Source: JACPNA01 sp964429715
Lineage (GTDB): Archaea > Nanobdellota > Nanobdellia > Woesearchaeales > GW2011-AR9
Assembly: GCA_964429715.1 (NCBI GenBank)
Contig: CAYSCV010000082.1
Span: 1 to 5,812 of the forward strand
Reading direction: 5' to 3'
Length of the DNA: 5,812 nucleotides
Of the stretch, positions 1-4,937 are shown piece by piece. Numbering within the stretch: position 1 is the first letter of the stretch; each line of letters opens with the position of its first letter. The notes under the pieces were generated by a model, which was not told where the DNA came from, did no database searches, and worked only from the letters and a program-made list of their open reading frames with translations. A program made the translations under genes and the position numbers.

Positions 1-1
1 T

Positions 2-46
2 GGAAATCTATGATTTCCTGTGCAGAAATAGGTATTCTCCTATTTC
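2..46. other. Two tandem perfect hairpins
   Basis: Two inverted repeats lie back to back. The first is GGAAATC (2-8) with GATTTCC (12-18), a 7-bp stem with a 3-nt loop. The second is GAAATAGG (25-32) with CCTATTTC (39-46), an 8-bp stem with a 6-nt loop. A third stem, AGTTTGC/GCAAACT (50-56/75-81), follows four bases later. They could form a structured RNA or the 3' end of a transcript that begins outside the window. No T-run follows them on the plus strand, so a simple intrinsic terminator is not obvious. The pairing is directly visible; function is unknown. Confidence 0.5.
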
Positions 47-49
47 TTC

Positions 50-94
50 AGTTTGCCAAGAAAATATGGATTATGCAAACTTCTCTATAGTCAC
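50..94 (+). repeat. Dispersed ~45-nt repeat, copy 1
   Basis: This stretch matches 5347-5391 in the same orientation, with a few substitutions and two compensating one-base gaps. Shared blocks include AGTTTGCCAA, AAAATAT, ATTATGCAAAC and TCTCTATA. Each copy contains the inverted repeat GTTTGC...GCAAAC with an AT-rich loop of about 17-18 nt, and each is preceded by another small hairpin (25-46 here, 5335-5347 at the other copy). One-base indels between the copies argue against shared coding. It could be a dispersed palindromic element, a structured 3'-UTR or a binding site; two copies are too few to decide. Confidence 0.6.
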
Positions 95-292
95 AATCTA
101 TCTAGATTTGAGGATAAATTACCAAAATATGATAGTATAAAACAAAGTGGAACAAATTATGGTTCTTCCATAAATAGCTATCCCAATTTAGGAATGGACA
201 GTAGCAGGTATGATGGAAATTTTTTAGACAGAAGCTATGGCAGCAGTAATCCTCTAGGTTACAGCACCTCAAATTCTTCATATCAACTCTAA
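53..292 (+). CDS. Uncharacterised Tyr/Ser/Asn-rich ORF, possibly a gene remnant
   Basis: This is a 79-codon open frame that I do not recognise. Its only starts are TTG at 53 (inside the repeat) or ATG at 194; the frame is closed by stops at 11 and 29, and no ribosome binding site or TATA box is evident at the right distance. From about residue 25 the codons look protein-like. The C-terminal half is low complexity, with two related blocks beginning YGSSINSY and YGSSNPLGY and ending SSYQL. This resembles the disordered tail of a longer protein, so a decayed gene whose 5' part is lost or frameshifted is as likely as a small intact gene. No function is assigned. Confidence 0.3.
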   Translation: MPRKYGLCKLLYSHNLSRFEDKLPKYDSIKQSGTNYGSSINSYPNLGMDSSRYDGNFLDRSYGSSNPLGYSTSNSSYQL

Positions 293-314
293 AATTATCT
301 CATTCATTATAGGG

Positions 315-331
315 CATAAACCTTTATAAAT
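315..331 (+). promoter_or_regulatory. BRE/TATA promoter of aIF2 gamma
   Basis: The TATA box TTTATAAAT (323-331) is preceded by an A-rich BRE-like CATAAACC (315-322). Its centre is about 28 nt before the ATG at 355, so transcription should begin within a few bases of the start codon. No Shine-Dalgarno sequence lies between them. A leaderless mRNA is therefore predicted. Confidence 0.75.
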
Positions 332-354
332 AAAACCCTTTTCTATATCACTTA

Positions 355-1674
355 ATGTCTGCAAAGAAAAAACCCAAAGAAGATAACCCAGTTGATACCA
401 GTCCATCCCCCCCCCCTTCTTCATCTTCTCATCCAAAAGAACAACACAAAGAAAAAAAATCCATCCAACCTGAATTAAATATCGCTTTGGTTGGTCACGT
501 TGACCATGGTAAAACCACTTTAACCGAACGCTTAAGCGGTAAATGGACAGATACCCATTCTGAAGAAATGAAAAAAGGCATCACCATTCGTTTAGGCTAC
601 GCCGATTTTACCATCTCCAAATGTGACAACTGCAACTTCTACACATCCAAAGAAAAGTGTATTAAATGTAATTCCCCTCCTCAACCATTGCGAAAAATCT
701 CCCTTGTCGATGCTCCCGGTCACGAATCTTTAATGGCGACAATGCTCTCAGGTGCCGCAATTGTCGATGGTGCTCTCCTGTTAGTCGCTGCGAACGAAAA
801 ATGTCCCCAGCCGCAGACCAAAGAACATTTAATGGCTTTGCAGATTACCGGTATCAAACATATCATTATCGTCCAAAACAAAATTGACCTAGTCTCTAAA
901 GAAGAAGCGTTAGAAAACTACAAAGAAATCAAACAATTTCTCAGCAACACTGAATTCAAAAACGTTCCCATTATTCCCCTCTCTGCCCGAGCAAATGCCA
1001 ATATTGACATGTTGCTCAAAGCCATCCAAGAATTCATACCCACTCCTATTCGCGATACCAAAAAAGACTCCATCATGTTAGTTGCTCGTTCATTTGACAT
1101 CAATAAACCAGGTTCCAAATCAGCCGTATTAGTTGGCGGCGTGCTCGGCGGCACTGTCAAACAAGGCATCTTTCACGTTGGTGATGAAATCGAAATCCTT
1201 CCCGGATATATGGTTGAAGAAAAAAATAAAAAAATATGGAAACCATTGAAAACAAAAATCACCCAAATCTTTTCTGGCGGTGTTCCTGTACCCCAAATTG
1301 GTCCGGGTGGTAGTATGGCTCTTGGCACCCAGCTTGATCCAAGTATTGTCAAATCTGATTCTTTAACCGGTTCATTAGTAGGCGTGGAAGGCAAACTACC
1401 TCAAGTATATAATCAAATCACCATTGACACCCATCTCCTCGAACGCGTTGTCGGCACAAAAGAAGAAACGGAAGTAAAACCTTTAGCCAAAGGTGAAATC
1501 TTAATGTTAAACATCAATGCTGCTGCCACTGTTGGTGTCGTCATCGATCCTTCCAAAAAGAACACCACCTGCACATTAAAAAAACCCATTTGTGCCGACC
1601 CCGGCGAACGCATTACAATTTCCCGCCGAGTCGGCGACCGATTTAGATTGATAGGATACGGAATTCTAAAATAA
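355..1674 (+). CDS. eif2g: Translation initiation factor aIF2, gamma subunit
   Basis: This is the GTPase subunit of the archaeal aIF2 heterotrimer, which carries Met-tRNAi to the small ribosomal subunit. The 439-aa sequence has the P-loop GHVDHGKT (47-54), switch I region MKKGITIRLGY (72-82), a Cys4 zinc knuckle (Cys90, 93, 102, 105) typical of e/aIF2 gamma, DAPGHE (119-124), NKID (175-178) and SAR (210-212). The two beta-barrel domains follow, ending in GDRFRLIGYGILK. Residues 1-38 form an extra hydrophilic tail rich in Lys, Pro and Ser that most archaeal homologues of about 410 aa lack. It includes a proline cluster encoded by ten consecutive C (407-416). The ATG at 355 is chosen because the next Met (residue 72) lies beyond the P-loop and the TATA box fits a leaderless start. 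The gene is monocistronic and convergent with the PHP gene. Confidence 0.96.
   Translation: MSAKKKPKEDNPVDTSPSPPPSSSSHPKEQHKEKKSIQPELNIALVGHVDHGKTTLTERLSGKWTDTHSEEMKKGITIRLGYADFTISKCDNCNFYTSKEKCIKCNSPPQPLRKISLVDAPGHESLMATMLSGAAIVDGALLLVAANEKCPQPQTKEHLMALQITGIKHIIIVQNKIDLVSKEEALENYKEIKQFLSNTEFKNVPIIPLSARANANIDMLLKAIQEFIPTPIRDTKKDSIMLVARSFDINKPGSKSAVLVGGVLGGTVKQGIFHVGDEIEILPGYMVEEKNKKIWKPLKTKITQIFSGGVPVPQIGPGGSMALGTQLDPSIVKSDSLTGSLVGVEGKLPQVYNQITIDTHLLERVVGTKEETEVKPLAKGEILMLNINAAATVGVVIDPSKKNTTCTLKKPICADPGERITISRRVGDRFRLIGYGILK
407..416 (+). repeat. C10 homopolymer inside the aIF2 gamma gene
   Basis: Ten consecutive C residues encode part of the Ser-Pro-Pro-Pro stretch at about residues 18-21. 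A change of one or two units would put the whole GTPase out of frame, because no in-frame Met precedes the P-loop. It is striking in otherwise AT-rich DNA. It could be slippage-prone in the cell or a place where sequencing miscounts. Confidence 0.9.
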
Positions 1675-1686
1675 AATACTTTCTCA

Positions 1687-1734
1687 AAACAGAAACAAGA
1701 TAAAAAATAAATAACTCTAACACTAATTTTAGTA
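1687..1734 (-). terminator. T-rich terminator region of the PHP gene
   Basis: Reading the minus strand just after the PHP stop codon, the DNA becomes T-rich (TTATTTATTTTTTATC at about 1700-1715, then TTGTTTCTGTTTT), as in archaeal poly-T termination sites. A small inverted repeat, ACTAA/TTAGT, lies at 1723-1734. On the plus strand, the sequence after aIF2 gamma has no comparable T-run, so that transcript's end is not clear. Confidence 0.5.
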
Positions 1735-2703
1735 CTACTTCTTCTTCATAAACTTCACTAAATGCGCCGTATGTGGATGACTAGCAATTCTCTTTATATC
1801 CAGCTCCTGATGATGCGCATGATAATGATGCAAGAAATGCTTGCCAAACACTTTCGTTTTCAGATAATTCCATTCTAATAAACCACGATCTTTCCACATA
1901 TTTTCTAACTGCTTTTTCGGAGCTTTTGTCTCCTCGCGAATAAATTTTTCCGCTCCATTAATCCCATCTTCTAACAATCCCTCTTCTTTTCCAATGACGA
2001 TAGATCTCTTCTGCCGTATCTCTTCAAGAAATTGCTCTCGCGTTTCTGCTTGACAAAGAGTAAGCGCATTCCCATGCTCCTGTAGACAATGCCCATCCGA
2101 CCCGCCGGTAAACCCTTTATTCACTTTCCTCGCCCACGTAATCGCTTTCGGATTCATCTCCCCTTTACAACAGCCATTTAATACTTCCACTGCATCCACT
2201 TTTCGTAACACACTCGAAGTTATACCAAACTTATGAATTCCACAAAACCCCGGCCCATACGGATGCGGCGTTGTAATCAAACAATTCCAATTTCTCGCTC
2301 TTTCAATCGCTTCACTATGATCAATATCTAAAAACCACGGATTCGTTGTAATCCGTTTTTTCATATCTTTATGATAAAATTCTGTATACTCCTTCACATC
2401 TGCAAAATGTAGTAAGACATGCACTCCATTATGGCACGTTAATTCAATCCCTGGAATCACAAACACATCCTTCTTCGCCAATTGTAGCCCTTGCAATGAC
2501 CCTTCAACATGATTATGATCTGTAAATGACGTTCCCGTATTCTCTTTTCTACATTTATCTATAACACTCTTGATTGGCGAAAGCCCATCCACACTAAATT
2601 TAGAATGATAATGCATATCTACCGCTTGATACCCCTGTTTCTTCAGAAGTCCTAACACTGGCCCTTTCAATTGATTGACATCTTTAAAATACACTTCACT
2701 CAT
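1735..2703 (-). CDS. PHP-domain metal-dependent phosphoesterase
   Basis: This 322-aa protein has a complete PHP (polymerase and histidinol phosphatase) metal site: DMHYHS with D29/H31/H33, D39, TDHN (61-64), PGIELT with E87, H95/H99 in HVLLHF, TPHPY with H147, and GSDGH with D203/H205. Enzymes of this family use a multi-metal cluster to hydrolyse phosphate esters, including nucleotides, RNA ends and small-molecule phosphates; the exact substrate cannot be read from the sequence. No signal peptide or membrane segment is seen, so it should be cytosolic. Residues about 206-322 form a charged C-terminal extension with a His-rich patch, HHYHAHH. The ATG at 2703 is preceded by GAGGG (2714-2710) at good spacing. 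It is transcribed divergently from the GDPD gene. Confidence 0.88.
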   Translation of the reverse strand: MSEVYFKDVNQLKGPVLGLLKKQGYQAVDMHYHSKFSVDGLSPIKSVIDKCRKENTGTSFTDHNHVEGSLQGLQLAKKDVFVIPGIELTCHNGVHVLLHFADVKEYTEFYHKDMKKRITTNPWFLDIDHSEAIERARNWNCLITTPHPYGPGFCGIHKFGITSSVLRKVDAVEVLNGCCKGEMNPKAITWARKVNKGFTGGSDGHCLQEHGNALTLCQAETREQFLEEIRQKRSIVIGKEEGLLEDGINGAEKFIREETKAPKKQLENMWKDRGLLEWNYLKTKVFGKHFLHHYHAHHQELDIKRIASHPHTAHLVKFMKKK

Positions 2704-2709
2704 GAATAT

Positions 2710-2748
2710 CCCTCTTTTACTATATTAAACATATTTACCTATAAAAAT
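2710..2748 (-). promoter_or_regulatory. Promoter and ribosome binding site of the PHP gene
   Basis: On the minus strand, TTTTTATAG (2748-2740) is a TATA box centred about 41 nt before the ATG. This predicts a transcription start near 2718 and a leader of about 15 nt. The leader holds GAGGG (2714-2710), a good archaeal Shine-Dalgarno sequence six bases before the start codon. Confidence 0.65.
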
Positions 2749-2808
2749 CTATCTCTCTTTCTATCTTATACATCTCACCTCTCTTCTCTCTCAACACCCT
2801 CCGCTAGA

Positions 2809-2855
2809 TTTATAAATCTTAAATATATCTTTAAACCTATAACATCAAAAGAGGT
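2809..2855 (+). promoter_or_regulatory. Promoter and ribosome binding site of the GDPD gene
   Basis: TTTATAAAT (2809-2817) is identical to the aIF2 gamma TATA box. Its centre is about 46 nt before the ATG at 2859, so transcription should begin near 2839 and give a leader of about 20 nt. GAGGT (2851-2855) is the likely ribosome binding site, three bases before the ATG and slightly close. A pyrimidine-rich tract (about 2749-2803) separates it from the divergent PHP promoter. Confidence 0.7.
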
Positions 2856-2858
2856 ACT

Positions 2859-3641
2859 ATGTTCAAAAAGAAAGTGTTAGATATCGCTCATCGCGGCGCC
2901 AGTGGTTCTAAACCTGAAAATACTAAAATTTCTTTTCTTGAAGCAATTAAACTAAAAGCCGACGTCATCGAATTTGACGTCCATAAAACAAAAGATAATC
3001 AGATCGTCGTTATTCACGACAGTACAATCAACCGTACCTCTAACGGCACCGGCAAAGTCTCCTCTCTCACTCTCAAAGAAATAAAATCATTCAACTTTGG
3101 CACATCCCAAAACCCCCAGACAATTCTCACATTAAAAGAAGCGTTGCAGCTCATTGGCAAAAAAGCAATTATCATTGTAGAACTAAAAAAAACCGTGAAA
3201 GGATTTGAACATCTAGTCCTCAAAGACATTGAACGTATCCCCCAACACCATCACATCTGGATTCATTCCGCCTATTTTCCTATTCTAAAAAACGTTCGCA
3301 AACTCAACCCAGATATCAAACTAGGTTACATTGTCTATTTCTCCTATTTTCATCACCTCTTCCGCAACTACTATAAACATCTCTCCCAAAAATATAATAT
3401 TAGCTTCTTCTCAATTGACGCCATTTATGGCAACCAATTCTTCATTCAAGACTTCATTACAGAATTACAGCAAGAAAAAATTCAAGTATTCACTTGGACC
3501 GTAAACGACTTCACCACCATGAATAAAGTAATCGATTGGGATGTCGACGGCATTATTAGCAATTATCCTGGATTGGTTAAAAAAGCCATTAAAGAACAAT
3601 CCTCCTCTCTCAATCAACCTCCTCAAAGAAAATTCAATTAG
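2859..3641 (+). CDS. Glycerophosphodiester phosphodiesterase family protein
   Basis: This 260-aa protein belongs to the GDPD TIM-barrel family, which hydrolyses glycerophosphodiesters to an alcohol and sn-glycerol phosphate using a metal ion and two histidines. The signature is complete: AHRGASGSKPENT with catalytic H11, E38 and D40 in IEFDV, HDSTINRTSNGTG with catalytic H53, E108/K110 in VELKK, TWTVND (212-217) and the closing DGIISNYP. No signal peptide is seen, so it is probably cytosolic, unlike secreted bacterial GlpQ. Whether it acts on archaeal ether-lipid head groups (glycerol-1-phosphate stereochemistry), on scavenged bacterial lipids or on other diesters is not shown. The length is normal for the family. 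The last 15 or so residues are a polar tail that ends within the shared terminator hairpin. Confidence 0.92.
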   Translation: MFKKKVLDIAHRGASGSKPENTKISFLEAIKLKADVIEFDVHKTKDNQIVVIHDSTINRTSNGTGKVSSLTLKEIKSFNFGTSQNPQTILTLKEALQLIGKKAIIIVELKKTVKGFEHLVLKDIERIPQHHHIWIHSAYFPILKNVRKLNPDIKLGYIVYFSYFHHLFRNYYKHLSQKYNISFFSIDAIYGNQFFIQDFITELQQEKIQVFTWTVNDFTTMNKVIDWDVDGIISNYPGLVKKAIKEQSSSLNQPPQRKFN

Positions 3642-4329
3642 TTTTTAAAACTAATTTTTGTTCTTTCATTTCAAGATTATGTGATAAGAAAACAATCTTA
3701 AAATTTCCTTTCTCTAAAAATGTAACCGGCTGCAATGCTCTCGTCGCCGTAACCACTCTTTGCATTATTTCTGTTCCTCCACCACTAAAACGCCCAAAAT
3801 TCTTTAACTTGGTGTCATAATGTGCTTTTTGATATGCATAATTAACTAATTCCGTACAAAATAATTTTCGTGAGCCGCGAGAAAATTCAAAATTATACGG
3901 CTTTCCTATTTGCGTCAAAGCAAACTGTATTGCGTCTTTGATAATCTTCCGTCGTCCTTTATAAAATAGAGGAACACGCATAATTGCTAAAGTATCATAC
4001 TTAGTAAACAGATGATACAAAGAAGCATACCTCACCCCATCTCCTACCGCTTCAATAAACTCCCGCTTTCCCACATAAAGAGTAGCATGCGTTAAGGGTC
4101 CTTGCAAAAATAAAGAAGACAGTTCTCTAAAATTACCGCATAACACTATATCTCCTTTTCTCAACTTAAACTTTGTTCGGACCATATCTTTATATGTTAA
4201 CAGATTCTTTCGTGGATTAATCACAATTCCTGTAATAAAATACATTACATTCGCGATAATTTTCTTATAAAAAGGATACTCTTTAGGAAAATTTGTAATC
4301 AGATGAAACCGTACGAGATTAAGAGTCAT
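3634..4329 (-). CDS. YiiX/YaeF-like permuted papain-fold (NlpC/P60 superfamily) protein
   Basis: This 231-aa protein shows the circularly permuted catalytic order of the YiiX/YaeF group. After LRKGDIVL (56-63) come THATLYVG with H81 and FIEAVGDGV with E93, and the nucleophile Cys158 follows in LFCTELVNYAY, after GKPYNFEF (142-149). Relatives are amidases, peptidases or acyl-handling enzymes; the substrate here is unknown. Residues about 20-38 are mildly hydrophobic, but I see no convincing signal peptide or transmembrane helix. The ATG at 4329 lies 25 nt from a TATA-box centre, suggesting a leaderless mRNA; the upstream ATG at 4333 hits a stop after four codons. The gene overlaps the 3' end of the GDPD gene by 8 bp, tail to tail. 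Confidence 0.8.
   Translation of the reverse strand: MTLNLVRFHLITNFPKEYPFYKKIIANVMYFITGIVINPRKNLLTYKDMVRTKFKLRKGDIVLCGNFRELSSLFLQGPLTHATLYVGKREFIEAVGDGVRYASLYHLFTKYDTLAIMRVPLFYKGRRKIIKDAIQFALTQIGKPYNFEFSRGSRKLFCTELVNYAYQKAHYDTKLKNFGRFSGGGTEIMQRVVTATRALQPVTFLEKGNFKIVFLSHNLEMKEQKLVLKTN
3636..3659. terminator. Bidirectional terminator hairpin over two convergent stop codons
   Basis: AATTAGTTTT (3636-3645) and AAAACTAATT (3647-3656) are perfect inverted repeats around a single T; in RNA about 8 bp would pair with a 5-nt loop. A T-run ends the plus-strand side (3655-3659). The structure includes the TAG of the GDPD gene (3639-3641) and part of the TGA of the YiiX-like gene (3636-3634), so both genes share one compact transcription end. 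Confidence 0.65.
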
Positions 4330-4349
4330 ACATAAAGTAAATCTTAAGA

Positions 4350-4358
4350 ATATAAATA
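4350..4358 (-). promoter_or_regulatory. TATA box of the YiiX-like gene
   Basis: On the minus strand, ATTTATATT (4358-4350) is centred about 25 nt before the ATG at 4329. This predicts that transcription starts at or next to the initiation codon. No Shine-Dalgarno sequence intervenes. Confidence 0.6.
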
Positions 4359-4390
4359 ATTATCTATCCTTACAAAAATAAAAAGTATGC

Positions 4391-4408
4391 TAAAAAATAA
4401 ATAAAAAA
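4391..4408 (-). terminator. Poly-T terminator of tRNA-Ile
   Basis: Immediately after the discriminator base, the minus strand reads TTTTTTATTTATTTTTTA. This T-rich run is a typical archaeal termination site for a tRNA gene. It also shows that the 3' CCA is not encoded. Confidence 0.75.
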
Positions 4409-4422
4409 TGGCCCTGCCGGGA

Positions 4423-4454
4423 CTTTCTAACAAATATCCACCAAGATATTTCCT
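4423..4454 (-). other. tRNA intron 2, T-loop position 59/60 (32 nt)
   Basis: The T-arm is only complete when 4454-4423 is removed, joining TTCAA+A to T+CCCGG. The intron forms a 7-bp hairpin AAATATC/GATATTT with loop TTGGTG. A relaxed bulge-helix-bulge can be drawn: T54, T55 and C56 pair with A4425, A4426 and G4427, next to an A-A mismatch. Bulges are AA^A at the 5' site and AG^T at the 3' site, each cut after the second base. The two GG bases that follow can wobble-pair with TT. Confidence 0.8.
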
Positions 4455-4477
4455 TTTGAACCCGGGAACCTCTGCTT

Positions 4478-4566
4478 TACTTCTCAAGTTTATGTATAAA
4501 ACGTACCCATCCCTCAAGAAACAATCACGTATCTTCAGGTGTCCCACAGCAAGTTGCAGTGGAACA
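4478..4566 (-). other. tRNA intron 1, anticodon-loop position 37/38 (89 nt)
   Basis: This insertion sits at the canonical archaeal intron position. C32, T33 and T34 pair with G4480, A4481 and A4482, next to an A-G mismatch. The flanking bulges are TA^T and TA^A, cut after the second base, so the bulge-helix-bulge is again relaxed. The intron begins with a strong hairpin, GTTCCAC (4565-4559) with GTGGGAC (4547-4541). No convincing box C/D guide pattern or endonuclease ORF is seen inside. Confidence 0.8.
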
Positions 4567-4627
4567 TATAAGAGCAGCGCTCTACCAGGCTAAGCTACAG
4601 AGCCACACCCTAGAAGAACTATCTCGC

Positions 4628-4641
4628 TTTAAAAGGTTTAT
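4628..4641 (-). promoter_or_regulatory. TATA/BRE promoter of tRNA-Ile
   Basis: On the minus strand, TTTTAAA (4634-4628) preceded by ATAAACC is centred about 27 nt before the mature 5' end at 4604. Transcription would begin within a few bases of G1. Confidence 0.55.
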
Positions 4642-4690
4642 TGTTGCAAAAATAGGAATATACTAAACTGTAACAAATTTGAGCGAAATC

Positions 4691-4698
4691 TTTTTATA
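4691..4698 (+). promoter_or_regulatory. TATA box of the toxin-antitoxin cassette
   Basis: TTTTTATA, preceded by CGAAATC, lies with its centre about 39 nt before the ATG at 4734. It predicts a transcription start near 4721 and a short leader of about 13 nt. This makes the in-frame GTG at 4716 an unlikely start. Confidence 0.6.
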
Positions 4699-4703
4699 CT
4701 CTA

Positions 4704-4717
4704 ACTTACTTGTAAGT
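4704..4717. promoter_or_regulatory. Candidate operator palindrome
   Basis: ACTTAC-TT-GTAAGT is a perfect inverted repeat lying between the TATA box and the predicted transcription start. A protein bound here would block the transcription machinery. Autorepression by the downstream antitoxin, whose C-terminal half looks like a dimeric AbrB-type DNA-binding domain, is the obvious guess. Confidence 0.5.
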
Positions 4718-4733
4718 GTGTAGAAGTGAATAT

Positions 4734-4937
4734 ATGAAAATCACCCTCAGTGAACATGCACTCGAACAAGCAAGGGAACGAGGCATCTCCATTGCCGAAA
4801 TCCGTAAAACCGTTCAAATGGGTGCAAAACATTTACAACACCCAAATAAGCTTGTTGCTGATTTCATGCATATTCGCGTCGTCTACAGAAATATAAACAA
4901 TAACGCATTTGTAATTACAGTGATGATTCGAACATGA
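4734..4937 (+). CDS. DUF4258-like small protein, probable toxin of a TA pair
   Basis: From the ATG at 4734 this is a 67-aa protein, MKITLSEHALEQARERGISI and on. The N-terminal pattern (SEHALEQARERGIS followed by an IRKTVQMG helix) and the C-terminal strands (HIRVVYRN, AFVITVMIRT) match the DUF4258 type. Such proteins are compact alpha/beta folds often found beside YgiT/MqsA-type zinc-finger antitoxins and compared with RelE/MqsR-like mRNA interferases. RNase activity is inferred only. The GTG at 4716 would add MCRSEY but lies upstream of the predicted transcription start. Its TGA overlaps the next gene's ATG (ATGA, 4934-4937), so the two are translationally coupled. Toxin-first order is as in mqsRA. 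Confidence 0.72.
   Translation: MKITLSEHALEQARERGISIAEIRKTVQMGAKHLQHPNKLVADFMHIRVVYRNINNNAFVITVMIRT

Larger units (their letters stand above)
4409..4604 (-). tRNA. tRNA-Ile (anticodon UAU) with two introns
   Basis: The gene runs from G1 (4604) to discriminator A73 (4409) and splices to 75 nt. The acceptor stem is GGCTCTG with CAGGGCC (one U-G pair). The D-arm is GCTT...GAGC with loop GG, the anticodon stem CTGCT/AGCAG, and the T-stem CCGGG/CCCGG with loop TTCAAAT. After removal of intron 1 the anticodon loop is CTTATAA, giving UAU, which reads the Ile codon AUA. All breakpoints allowed by the sequence between positions 35 and 38 give the same product. The second intron lies in the T-loop. 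Exons are 4604-4567, 4477-4455 and 4422-4409. The variable loop has six nt, one more than usual. A73, U12-A23 and A38 suit Ile. Only a break shifted outside the bulge motif would give Thr(UGU). Confidence 0.85.

Noticed and set aside
918..1613. Minus-strand open frames of 66-83 codons within aIF2 gamma
   Set aside because: They are antisense shadows of a well-conserved gene and have no promoter or domain of their own.
4478..4566. Box C/D guide RNA inside tRNA intron 1
   Set aside because: There is one CUGA and an imperfect GUGAUUG, but they are in the wrong order and no D box lies near the intron's 3' end.
4344..4593. Overlapping open frames of 61-67 codons on both strands
   Set aside because: They are the translation of the split tRNA gene and its introns. 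The cloverleaf pairing explains the sequence and neither frame has a recognisable domain.
4658..4670. Alternative TATA box for the tRNA gene (AGTATATT on the minus strand)
   Set aside because: It is about 60 nt from the tRNA 5' end; TTTTAAA at 4634-4628 has the correct spacing.
4716..4733. GTG start extending the DUF4258-like protein by six residues
   Set aside because: It overlaps the palindrome and lies before the transcription start predicted from the TATA box; the family pattern begins at MKITLSEHA.
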